Below, one piece after another: positions 1-7,463 of a stretch of 64,000 nt of DNA. This DNA comes from Pseudomonadota bacterium. GTDB taxonomy: Bacteria; Pseudomonadota; Alphaproteobacteria; Sphingomonadales; Sphingomonadaceae. Every line of letters starts with the position of its first letter. The first letter of the stretch is position 1. The notes under the pieces are model-generated. The model had not been told where the DNA came from. It searched no databases and saw only the letters and a list, made by a program, of their open reading frames with translations. The translations under genes were made by a program, and so were the position numbers. Location of the stretch: contig JAEZHP010000183.1 in NCBI GenBank assembly GCA_023416515.1, positions 1-64,000 of the forward strand, written 5' to 3'.

Positions 1-49
1 GGCAAAGCCTCCCGGGCGCGGGGCGGGCCCGGGGGCGCCGCCCCTCCCC

Positions 50-661
50 TTAGAAGCGCCAGCCGACTCCGACCATGGCCTGGCCGCGGCTGAGGTCGGC
101 AAGCGTGTCCGTGTCGAACTCGAACTCGCCGTAGTCGGTGTGGACATATTCGAGCCGGCCATAGAGTCCGGCGAGGACAGCCACTTCGGCGCCGACTCCG
201 ACATGATAGCCGCCGAAATCGTCGGACACGTCGAAACCGCCGCTGCCGCCGTCGTCATAGCTGACGTCGACGCTTCCGTTCGAATAGCCGCCCTTGGCGT
301 AGAGCAGGACCCGCGGAAGCGGGCTGAAGCCGGCGCGGACGCCCGCATAGAGGTTGCGGCCCTGGCCGATACAGCCCTCGTCGCTTCCGAACACTTCCTG
401 GCAGCTGCGCAGGTTCGAGCCTTCGAGGCCCGCATAGGCGCCGACGACGATCGGGCCGAGGCCGAGATCGTAGCCGACTTCGCCGCCATAGCTGATCGCG
501 CTGTCGCTATCGTCGGTCGCCAGCGGATCGCCCGTCTCGATTGCAGCCTTGACGGAATCGTAGGCGAGACGCGCCTCGACCCGGGGGCCGCTGAACTGGG
601 CGTGTGCGGGACCGGCGACCACGAACGTGGCGGCGGCAACGGCAAATAGTCCAAGCTTCAC
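50..661 (-). CDS. Outer-membrane beta-barrel protein (opacity/OmpA-barrel type)
   Basis: A 203-residue secreted protein. Residues 1-21 form a signal peptide ending in AHA, followed by alternating hydrophobic/polar strands rich in Gly, Tyr and Asp and a C-terminal Phe (GVGWRF), the usual outer-membrane assembly signal. Length and strand pattern fit the small eight-stranded OmpA-like or opacity porin barrels. The start is GTG, preceded by AAGGGA eight bases upstream. It follows rimM by about 90 bases on the same strand, where trmD usually lies in proteobacteria. Role unknown; a structural or adhesion barrel is the likeliest guess. Confidence 0.8.
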   Translation of the reverse strand: MKLGLFAVAAATFVVAGPAHAQFSGPRVEARLAYDSVKAAIETGDPLATDDSDSAISYGGEVGYDLGLGPIVVGAYAGLEGSNLRSCQEVFGSDEGCIGQGRNLYAGVRAGFSPLPRVLLYAKGGYSNGSVDVSYDDGGSGGFDVSDDFGGYHVGVGAEVAVLAGLYGRLEYVHTDYGEFEFDTDTLADLSRGQAMVGVGWRF

Positions 662-753
662 GATGCAAATCCCTTAACAGGCCGGGCGTGTTCGCCGCGG
701 CGACCGGGACCTAGCGAAGCGAATGAGGCAAAACCGCGACCGAATGCGAGGCG

Positions 754-1239
754 TCAGGCGAGGAATGCCGGATCCACGACGACCCGATCGGCCTCGAGGT
801 CGGCGATTCCCGGCCTGAACGGCACGAGGCCGCGCTTGCTGTCCGGCTTTTCGATTTCGAGGAGGTCGCCCGCCCCGAAATTCTCGACCGCGACGACGGT
901 GCCGAGCGGCTGATCCTCACCGTCCACGCAAGGCAGGCCGATCAGGTCGGAATGATAATATTCCCCCTCCTCGAGCGGCGGCAGCGCCGAGCGGGGGATG
1001 GTGACGAGCTGACCGCGGAGCGCCTCGGCGCCGTTGCGGTCGGCGACCTCGGCGAAGCGGGCGACCGGCTGGCCGCCGCCGCGCACCGATTTCAAGGTGA
1101 GCGGCCGGTCGCCGACGAACACCTGCTTGTGCCGCTTCAGGCTGTCTAGGCTCTGCGCGAACAGCTTCAAACGGACCTCGCCGCCGAGGCCATGGGCTCC
1201 GGCGACGGCGGCGAGGGTCACATGCTTGTCGTCCGACAA
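754..1239 (-). CDS. rimM: Ribosome maturation factor RimM
   Basis: This 161-residue protein binds S19 and helps process the 16S rRNA 3' domain during 30S assembly. The N-terminal half carries the RimM signature AGAHGLGGEVRLK, and the C-terminal half is a PRC-barrel (EYYHSDLIGLPCVD, then a GLVPFRPGIAD segment). Length is normal for the family. The start is TTG, three bases after the rpsP stop; a GTG six codons further in (MTLAAVAG) is an alternative. It lies directly downstream of rpsP, the usual arrangement, but trmD and rplS do not follow. Confidence 0.93.
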   Translation of the reverse strand: MSDDKHVTLAAVAGAHGLGGEVRLKLFAQSLDSLKRHKQVFVGDRPLTLKSVRGGGQPVARFAEVADRNGAEALRGQLVTIPRSALPPLEEGEYYHSDLIGLPCVDGEDQPLGTVVAVENFGAGDLLEIEKPDSKRGLVPFRPGIADLEADRVVVDPAFLA

Positions 1240-1242
1240 GGG

Positions 1243-1872
1243 TTATTCGGCCTTTTCGGCGCCTTCCTCGGCGGTGGCCTCGTCCGCGCCCTCGGCGGGC
1301 TCGGAAGCGGACTCGCCTTCGTTGGTGGCGTCCTCCTGAGCCTCGGCGGCGGGAGCTTCAGCCTCAGCGGCGGGAGCTTCGGCCTCGGCGGCAGGAGCCT
1401 CGGCCTCGGCTGCGGGAGCTTCAGCCTCGACAGCCTCGGGAGCGGCTTCAGCGGCCGGAGCCTCGGCTTCGACGGCCTCGGGCGCAGCCTCTTCGGCCGG
1501 CGCGGCGGCGGCTTCGGCGGCAGCCTCGGCGGCTTCGGCCTCGCGGGTGGCACGCTCCTCGGCGCGCTCCTTGGCCTTCTCGCCCGGCTCGCCCTTCTTG
1601 AGGTTGCTACGGACGGCACGCTCGCGGACTCCGGCGGCGTCGAGGAAGCGGGCGACACGGTCGCTCGGCTGGGCGCCGACGCTCAGCCAATGCTTCGCGC
1701 GGTCGGCGTCGAGCTTCACACGGTCGGGCGAATCCTTCGGAAGCATCGGATTGTAGCTTCCGATACGCTCGATAAACTTTCCGTCACGGGCGGTGCGCGA
1801 GTCGGTCACGACGATCTTGTAATAAGGACGCTTCTTCGCGCCGCCACGGGAAAGACGAATTGCAACAGCCAT
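1243..1872 (-). CDS. rpsP: 30S ribosomal protein S16 with long Ala/Glu/Pro tail
   Basis: Residues 1-85 are a normal S16 (MAVAIRLSRGGAKKRPYYKI, then RIGSYNPM and KHWLSVGAQPSD). The remaining roughly 120 residues are a low-complexity acidic tail of Ala, Glu and Pro with a repeated EAEAPAA unit. S16 is usually 80-100 residues; longer C-terminal tails occur in alphaproteobacteria, but this one more than doubles the protein. AAAGGA lies just upstream of the ATG. It sits between ffh (29 bases upstream) and rimM. The core function in 30S assembly is certain; the role of the tail is unknown. Confidence 0.96.
   Translation of the reverse strand: MAVAIRLSRGGAKKRPYYKIVVTDSRTARDGKFIERIGSYNPMLPKDSPDRVKLDADRAKHWLSVGAQPSDRVARFLDAAGVRERAVRSNLKKGEPGEKAKERAEERATREAEAAEAAAEAAAAPAEEAAPEAVEAEAPAAEAAPEAVEAEAPAAEAEAPAAEAEAPAAEAEAPAAEAQEDATNEGESASEPAEGADEATAEEGAEKAE
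1339..1500 (-). repeat. Tandem repeat coding the EAEAPAA units of the S16 tail
   Basis: Imperfect tandem copies of a 21-base unit lie inside rpsP; on the plus strand they read roughly GCCTCGGCGGCGGGAGCTTC. Each copy encodes a seven-residue Glu/Ala/Pro unit. The copies differ mainly at third codon positions, so the peptide is better conserved than the DNA. Copy number could vary between strains by slippage. Confidence 0.75.
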
Positions 1873-1901
1873 TTAGATGTCCTTTCTAACTTGAACTTTG
1901 A

Positions 1902-3374
1902 TCACTTGAATTTCTTCGGGAGGTTGAACGGAGCGCCGCCCCCTCCCAATCCGGGAAGACCGCCGGGCGGCAGCGCGCCGCCAGCACCGCCCAGGCTACC
2001 AGCTCCGCCGGCACCGCCGAGGCCACCAAAGCCTCCGCCGCCGCCGAACATCGCGGCCAGCTTGCCGAGGCCGCCCATCTTGCGGATCTTCTTCATCGCG
2101 TTGGCCATCTCCTGATGCATCTTGAGGAGACGGTTCACGTCCTGGACCGTGGTCCCGGAGCCCTTGGCGACGCGGATCTTTCGCTTGGCGTTGAGGAGCT
2201 CAGGCTTGGCACGCTCTTTCGCGGTCATCGACCCGACGATCGCGTCGAGGCGGGCGAGCATCTTGCCCTGGCCGTCGATCGCATCGACCTGCCCCTTGAG
2301 CTTGCCCATGCCCGGCATCATTCCGGCGAGAGCGCCGAGGCCGCCCATGCGCTGCATCTGCTGGAGCTGCATTCGAAGGTCGTTGAGGTCGAACTGGCCC
2401 TTGGCCATCTTCTTGGCGAGGGCGTCGGCCTCTTCCGCCTGGATCGTCTCCTGCGCCCTCTCGACGAGGCTGACGATGTCGCCCATGCCGAGGATCCGCC
2501 CGGCGACACGGCCCGGGCTGAACACCTCGAGCGCGTCCATGCCCTCGCCGACGCCGGCGAACTTGATCGGGCGGCCGGTGACCGCGCGCATCGACAGCGC
2601 CGCACCGCCGCGGGCGTCGCCGTCCATCCGCGTGAGGATCACGCCGGTGAGAGCGACTTCCTCGGAGAAGATCTTCGCCGTGTTGACCGCGTCCTGGCCG
2701 GTCATCGAGTCGGCGACGAGAAGGATCTCGGTCGGCCTCGCCGCCGCGGCAACGGCCTTCATCTCCTCCATCAGCGCCTGATCGACCGCGAGCCGACCCG
2801 CGGTGTCGAGCATCAGGACGTCATAGCCCTGGAGCTTCGCCGCCTGGAGCGCCCGGCGAGCGATCTCGACCGGCTGCTGGCCCGCCACGATCGGCAGCGT
2901 CGCGACATTGGTCTGGCGGCCGAGAACCGCGAGCTGCTCCTGGGCGGCGGGGCGCTGGACGTCGAGCGAGGCCATCAGGACCTTCTTGCGGTCCTTCTCG
3001 CTCAGCCGCTTGGCGAGCTTGGCGGTGCTGGTCGTCTTGCCCGAGCCCTGAAGGCCGACCATCATCACGACGGCGGGCGGAGCGACGGCGAGGTCGAGCC
3101 CAGCCTCCTCGGCGCCGAGCATCTCGACGAGCGCGTCGTTGACGATCTTGACGACCTGCTGGCCCGGAGTGACCGAGCGGAGCACCTGCTGGCCAACGGC
3201 CTGCTCGGTCGCCTTGTCGACGAACTCGCGAACCACCGGCAACGCCACGTCCGCCTCGAGAAGCGCGATCCGCACCTCGCGCATCGCCGCGCGCACGTCG
3301 GCCTCGGTCAGCGCGCCGCGGCCGCGGAGGCGGTCGAAGACTCCGCTCAGGCGATCGCTCAGGCTCTCGAACAT
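1902..3374 (-). CDS. ffh: Signal recognition particle GTPase Ffh (SRP54)
   Basis: Ffh binds signal sequences and 4.5S RNA and delivers ribosomes to FtsY at the membrane. The chosen start (MFESLSDRLSG) begins exactly where the family does and gives 490 residues; an upstream in-frame ATG would add a 30-residue non-homologous extension. The N domain is followed by the G domain (P-loop GLQGSGKTT, DTAGR, TRMDGDARGGAA) and a Met-rich M domain (residues 330-440). The protein ends in a Gly/Pro-rich tail. Its receptor gene ftsY is about 4 kb away in this window. A hairpin and promoter-like sequence lie in its leader. Confidence 0.97.
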   Translation of the reverse strand: MFESLSDRLSGVFDRLRGRGALTEADVRAAMREVRIALLEADVALPVVREFVDKATEQAVGQQVLRSVTPGQQVVKIVNDALVEMLGAEEAGLDLAVAPPAVVMMVGLQGSGKTTSTAKLAKRLSEKDRKKVLMASLDVQRPAAQEQLAVLGRQTNVATLPIVAGQQPVEIARRALQAAKLQGYDVLMLDTAGRLAVDQALMEEMKAVAAAARPTEILLVADSMTGQDAVNTAKIFSEEVALTGVILTRMDGDARGGAALSMRAVTGRPIKFAGVGEGMDALEVFSPGRVAGRILGMGDIVSLVERAQETIQAEEADALAKKMAKGQFDLNDLRMQLQQMQRMGGLGALAGMMPGMGKLKGQVDAIDGQGKMLARLDAIVGSMTAKERAKPELLNAKRKIRVAKGSGTTVQDVNRLLKMHQEMANAMKKIRKMGGLGKLAAMFGGGGGFGGLGGAGGAGSLGGAGGALPPGGLPGLGGGGAPFNLPKKFK

Positions 3375-3393
3375 GCCTCGTAAACTCCAAACG

Positions 3394-3423
3394 AAAAACG
3401 CCGGCGGGCGAAAACTCGCCGGC
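3394..3423 (-). terminator. Intrinsic-terminator-like hairpin in the ffh leader
   Basis: On the minus strand a GCCGGCG/CGCCGGC stem of seven G-C pairs, with a ten-base loop, is followed at once by GTTTTTCG. This is the form of a Rho-independent terminator, but it ends only about 20 bases before the ffh ATG and no upstream minus-strand gene needs ending. It could act as an attenuator of ffh or end a short leader transcript. Activity is untested. Confidence 0.5.
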
Positions 3424-3478
3424 CAGCGCGCACCCCCCGGAGGGCGCATTTCCATTCCAATCAAGGAATGTGGCGGGG

Positions 3479-3508
3479 CGCATATCGCATCGCCCCCACC
3501 AGCGTCAA
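3479..3508 (-). promoter_or_regulatory. Candidate sigma-70-type promoter for ffh-rpsP-rimM
   Basis: The minus strand has TTGACG, an 18-base spacer and TATGCG, about 105 bases upstream of the ffh ATG. The -35 box is good and the -10 box weak. It is the best match in the divergent gap between ffh and the GGDEF/EAL gene, and it lies upstream of the leader hairpin. Confidence 0.35.
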
Positions 3509-3584
3509 GCGAAGCGGCGCCTTTACGCCTTGTTCACCCCGTTCTGACTAGGGCTTGTGGTCAACTGAAGCAGGCAACGAGTGT

Positions 3585-5222
3585 ATGACTCGTGGAAGTT
3601 CAGGCAAGGAGAAGGGCCGCCGCCCGTCGGTGGTGCGTGACCTTGCCATCCTGCTTCTCGCGCTTTCGCTTCTCGCCCTCTATTTCAGCGTCAGCAGCGG
3701 CCCCTCGGCGATCGGCCATATGTTGGCGAGGATCGGCGCCGACAACGGCAACCTCATCGTCGGGCTGCTCCTGCTCAACATCGCGCTGACCCTCTACGGG
3801 TGGAGGCGCTACCGCGATACCGCTCGCGAGCTCGTCGAGCGAAACCGCAACGATCAGCACTCCCTGACCGGAAGCGCGATCGACCCGCTGACCGGCTTTC
3901 TCGACCGCCGCGGATTCGTCCAGGCCGCCGCCGCGATGGTGGCGGGCGCAAGCCGCAAGGGCGACACGGTCGCGCTTCTGATCGTCGACCTCGACGGCTT
4001 CAAGCACGTCAACGAAGTCCATGGCCATCTCACCGGCGACAACCTGCTGCGCTGCGCCGCCGAGGTCATCCAGCAGACGCTGCCCCGCTCGACCCTGACC
4101 GCACGGCTCGGCGCCGACGAGTTCGCAGCCGCTTTCCCGGTCGGCGAGGACGGACCCGCGGAAGTCGGCCGGCTCGCAGACTGCATCGTGGAGCGGCTCG
4201 GGTCGCCGTTCAATCTCGGCGGGGTTCACACCCATGTCAGCGCCTCGATCGGAGTCGCCCAGTCCGGACCCGACGGGCGGAGCGTCGAGGCGCTACTCCG
4301 CCGCGCGGGGATCGCGCTCAGCACCGCCAAGAAACTGGGCCGAAGCCGCTTCGTCTGGTTCGACGCGACGATGGAGCGCGAGCTCGAAGCCCGCAACGCC
4401 ACCGAGGAAGGACTCCGACTCGGAATCCCGAGGGGCGAGATCATCCCCTATTTCGAGCCTCAGGTGGATCTCCAGACCCAGAGCCTCCACGGCTTCGAAA
4501 TGCTCGCGCGCTGGCAGCACCCCGATCGAGGGCTGGTCGGACCGGACGAATTCATCTCGGTCGCCGAGGAGGCCGGCCTGATCGGCGATCTCTCGCTCGC
4601 GGTGATGAAGCAGGCCTTCGTCGAAGCGCGCGAATGGGATCCGCGCCTCAGCCTCTCGGTCAACATCTCGCCGGTACAGCTCAAGGACCCCTGGCTCGCC
4701 CAGAAGATCACCAAGCTTCTCGTCGAGACCAATTTCCCACCCGAACGGCTCGAGATCGAGATCACCGAAAGCTCGCTGTTCGAGAATCTCGGCCTCGCCC
4801 AGGCGATCGTCTCCAGCCTCAAGAACCAGGGCATCCGCCTCGCGCTCGACGATTTCGGGACTGGCTATTCCTCGCTCGCCCACCTTCGCGCCTTGCCGTT
4901 TGAGCGGATCAAGATCGACCGCAGCTTCGTCTCGTCGATCAACGACAATGCCGACAGCGTCGCCATCGTCACCGCGATCACCCGCCTCGCCGAGAGCCTC
5001 AAGCTTGCAGTGACGGCCGAAGGGATCGAGGACGAAGCCGTGGAGGGCCGCCTACGCCAGATCGGCCGCTACCAGGGCCAGGGCTGGCTGTTCGGAAAGC
5101 CGATGCCGGCCGCCGACGCGCGCGCCCTGCTCAAGAGCCGTGGGCTCCTCGTGAACCCCGGCGCGGCCAAACCTCACGAGACTCCATCGGCGCCAGCGCG
5201 CCGAGCCACCCGGAACCACTAA
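3585..5222 (+). CDS. Membrane GGDEF-EAL protein (c-di-GMP phosphodiesterase-like)
   Basis: This 545-residue protein has two N-terminal membrane helices (about residues 25-45 and 60-80), a GGDEF domain (100-260) and an EAL domain (280-525). The GGDEF signature reads GADEF, so cyclase activity is doubtful and the domain may only bind GTP. The EAL domain reads FEML at the signature and keeps SVNISPVQL, EITESSLFE, DDFGTGYSSL, KIDRSF and AEGIED, the metal and catalytic residues of active phosphodiesterases. I infer that it degrades c-di-GMP. The ATG at 3585 is preferred over a TTG ten codons upstream. It is divergent from ffh and 46 bases upstream of dapF. Confidence 0.88.
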   Translation: MTRGSSGKEKGRRPSVVRDLAILLLALSLLALYFSVSSGPSAIGHMLARIGADNGNLIVGLLLLNIALTLYGWRRYRDTARELVERNRNDQHSLTGSAIDPLTGFLDRRGFVQAAAAMVAGASRKGDTVALLIVDLDGFKHVNEVHGHLTGDNLLRCAAEVIQQTLPRSTLTARLGADEFAAAFPVGEDGPAEVGRLADCIVERLGSPFNLGGVHTHVSASIGVAQSGPDGRSVEALLRRAGIALSTAKKLGRSRFVWFDATMERELEARNATEEGLRLGIPRGEIIPYFEPQVDLQTQSLHGFEMLARWQHPDRGLVGPDEFISVAEEAGLIGDLSLAVMKQAFVEAREWDPRLSLSVNISPVQLKDPWLAQKITKLLVETNFPPERLEIEITESSLFENLGLAQAIVSSLKNQGIRLALDDFGTGYSSLAHLRALPFERIKIDRSFVSSINDNADSVAIVTAITRLAESLKLAVTAEGIEDEAVEGRLRQIGRYQGQGWLFGKPMPAADARALLKSRGLLVNPGAAKPHETPSAPARRATRNH

Positions 5223-5268
5223 GCGCACAGGTGGACTTGGAGCCACCCTCCACCTAGATCGCGCGCAG

Positions 5269-6090
5269 ATGCGAACCCGCTTTCACAAGATGCACGGCCT
5301 CGGCAACGACTTCGTCCTGTTCGATGCCCGTGAAACGCCGATCACACTCGACGGCCGGCAGGTTCGCGCGATCGCCGACCGCCACACCGGGGTCGGCTGT
5401 GACCAGCTCATCATCCTCGAACCTTCAGTGAGCGCCGACGTTCGAATGCGCATCTTCAACGCGGACGGCGGCGAAGTCGAAGCGTGCGGCAACGCGTCGC
5501 GCTGCGTCGCTCTCCTTGAGGGCGGAACGACGACGATCGAGACCGAAGGCGGCATCATCCGAGCCTCGGCGAACGGAAACGGCGCGACCGTCGACATGGG
5601 CGTGCCGCGTTTCGCTTGGGACGAAATCCCTCTCGCTTATGCGATGGATACCGCTGCGATGCCGGTCGGCTGGGAGGATCTTCACAACCCCATAGCGGTG
5701 AACGTCGGAAACCCGCACGTCGTCTTCCTCATGGAGGATTCGTCCGCGGTCGATCTCGCCCGGCTCGGGCCGCTGATCGAGAAGGACCCGCTTTTCCCCG
5801 AAGGGGTCAACGTCAACGTCGCCGAGACCCGCATCGGCGGGATCGCTGTGGACGGGGTGCGCATGGCCGGCCTCGACCTTCGCGTTTGGGAGCGAGGCGC
5901 CGGGCTGACCCAGGCTTGCGGCACCGGCGCGTGCGCGACCGCGGTCGCCGCCATCAAATATGGCAACATGACCTCGCCGGTCGCCGTGCAGCTCCCCGGC
6001 GGCACCCTGGTCATCGAGTGGGCGCGGGGCGAAAGCGTCCTCATGACCGGACCCGCCGTCCACGTCTTCTCGGGCGAGATCGACCTGTGA
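5269..6090 (+). CDS. dapF: Diaminopimelate epimerase
   Basis: DapF interconverts LL- and meso-diaminopimelate for lysine and peptidoglycan synthesis, without cofactor, using two cysteines. Both are visible: EACGNASRC (about residue 73) and QACGTGACA (about 216). The start MRTRFHKMHGLGNDF matches the family, and 273 residues is normal. Its TGA overlaps the GTG start of mtaB, so the two genes are translationally coupled. Confidence 0.97.
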   Translation: MRTRFHKMHGLGNDFVLFDARETPITLDGRQVRAIADRHTGVGCDQLIILEPSVSADVRMRIFNADGGEVEACGNASRCVALLEGGTTTIETEGGIIRASANGNGATVDMGVPRFAWDEIPLAYAMDTAAMPVGWEDLHNPIAVNVGNPHVVFLMEDSSAVDLARLGPLIEKDPLFPEGVNVNVAETRIGGIAVDGVRMAGLDLRVWERGAGLTQACGTGACATAVAAIKYGNMTSPVAVQLPGGTLVIEWARGESVLMTGPAVHVFSGEIDL

Positions 6091-7463
6091 GCGTCGAGGT
6101 CGTCACCCTCGGCTGCCGCCTCAACCTGGCGGAAAGCGAGGCAATGCGCGCGCTCGCGGTTGGCGAGGAAGACCTCGTCATCGTCAACAGCTGCGCAGTC
6201 ACCAATGAGGCGGTCCGCCAGACCCGCCAGGCCATCCGCAAGGCCAAGCGAGTCAACCCTAAGGCTCGCGTCATCGTCACCGGCTGCGCCGCGCAGGTGG
6301 AGCCCGATACCTTCGCCGCGATGCCAGAGGTGAGCCGCGTGCTGGGCAACCGCGAGAAGTTCGCCGCTTCCTCGTTCCACTTCCAACCCGGCTTGGCTGA
6401 GCCTGTCGGAGCCCCCTCCTTCCTCTCCGCAGAATGCCAAGGAGAAGGAAATGGCCTTCGACAGGCTCAGGCAAGCCGTGATTGGGGCGTCACGGAGAAG
6501 GTCCGCGTTTCCGACATAATGGCCGTCACCGAGACCGCCCCTCACCTCGTCTCCGGCTTCGCCGAACACGCCCGGGGATTCATCGAGGTGCAGAATGGCT
6601 GCGACCACCGCTGCACATTCTGCATCATCCCCTATGGCCGCGGGAACAGCCGCTCGGTTCCGGCAGGGCTGCTCGTCGACCGGGTCAAGGCGCTCGTCGA
6701 CGAAGGCTATCGTGAAATCGTCCTGACCGGCGTCGACGTGACCAGCTACGGGCCCGATTTGCCCGGCGCTCCGTCGCTGGGGCTGCTCGTCGAACGGATC
6801 CTTCGCCACGTCCCAGCGCTCGAGCGCCTGCGCTTGTCCTCGCTCGACTGCATCGAGATGGACGACCGCCTGTTCGACCTTGTCACGGGCGAGCCCCGAA
6901 TGATGCCGCACCTGCATCTGTCGCTTCAGGCCGGCGACGACATGATCCTCAAGCGCATGAAACGCCGCCATAGCCGCGCCGACGCCGTCGCGCTGGTCGA
7001 GCGGCTGAAGGCTCGTCGACCGGACATCGCGATCGGTGCGGACATCATCGCCGGCTTCCCGACGGAAACGGACGAGATGGCCGCCAACAGCCTCGCGCTC
7101 GTCGACGATTGTGACATCGTCATGGGCCATATCTTCCCTTATTCGGCCAAGCGCGGCACCCCAGCTGCTCGGATGCCTCAGGTGGGCGCGGCGGCGGTCA
7201 AGGAACGGGCGCGGCGCCTTCGCGAGGCGAGCGCGCGTCGCAAGGTGGGCTGGCTTCAGGCCATGGTGGGAACGAGGCAGCGCGTGCTTGTTGAACGGGG
7301 CGAACGCGGCCACGCCGAGAATTTCGCACCGGTACGCTTCTCTCATTCGGGCGGGAGCGGGAAGCGCCTGGCCCCTCGCTTGCGCGGGAACGACATTGGA
7401 AAGGTAGTGACGGTCTTGATCAGCGGAACGGACGGAAGCCAGCTCGTGGGGGTGCCGGAATGA
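6087..7463 (+). CDS. mtaB: tRNA ct6A/t6A37 methylthiotransferase MtaB
   Basis: This radical-SAM enzyme adds a methylthio group to t6A37 of tRNAs reading ANN codons. The N-terminal UPF0004 domain has its three cluster cysteines (LGCRLN, NSCAVT, TGCAAQ), and the radical-SAM motif reads CDHRCTFC, followed by a TRAM-like C-terminus. The GTG start at 6087 overlaps the dapF stop; the open frame extends upstream but without homology. Two segments look inserted: about 29 residues encoded by a palindromic repeat (6390-6477), and a stretch containing RLRGND near the C-terminus. Both stay in frame and the core motifs are intact, so the enzyme is probably functional. It overlaps ftsY by ATGA. Confidence 0.93.
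   Translation: MSVEVVTLGCRLNLAESEAMRALAVGEEDLVIVNSCAVTNEAVRQTRQAIRKAKRVNPKARVIVTGCAAQVEPDTFAAMPEVSRVLGNREKFAASSFHFQPGLAEPVGAPSFLSAECQGEGNGLRQAQASRDWGVTEKVRVSDIMAVTETAPHLVSGFAEHARGFIEVQNGCDHRCTFCIIPYGRGNSRSVPAGLLVDRVKALVDEGYREIVLTGVDVTSYGPDLPGAPSLGLLVERILRHVPALERLRLSSLDCIEMDDRLFDLVTGEPRMMPHLHLSLQAGDDMILKRMKRRHSRADAVALVERLKARRPDIAIGADIIAGFPTETDEMAANSLALVDDCDIVMGHIFPYSAKRGTPAARMPQVGAAAVKERARRLREASARRKVGWLQAMVGTRQRVLVERGERGHAENFAPVRFSHSGGSGKRLAPRLRGNDIGKVVTVLISGTDGSQLVGVPE
6390..6477 (+). repeat. Palindromic repeat element inserted in frame in mtaB
   Basis: The left arm at 6390-6413 (GGCTTGGCTGAGCCTGTCGG and on) pairs with the right arm at 6453-6477 (core TTCGACAGGCTCAGGCAAGC). The arms are near-perfect inverted copies. 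The central 39 bases can themselves fold (CTCCTTCCTCTCC against GGAGAAGGAA). The core GAGCCTGTCGRAG matches a palindrome I know as frequent between genes in sphingomonads. Here it sits inside a coding region and adds a loop between the UPF0004 and radical-SAM domains. Confidence 0.75.

Noticed and set aside
1339..1500. CRISPR-like tandem repeats
   Set aside because: The repeats have no unique spacers and encode the acidic S16 tail in frame.
3375..3464. N-terminal extension of ffh from an upstream ATG
   Set aside because: The 30 extra residues lack homology and run through the leader hairpin; the Ffh N domain starts at 3374.
5616..6086. Open frame running upstream of mtaB inside dapF
   Set aside because: It is a shadow of dapF; the MtaB family begins at the GTG at 6087, which overlaps the dapF stop.
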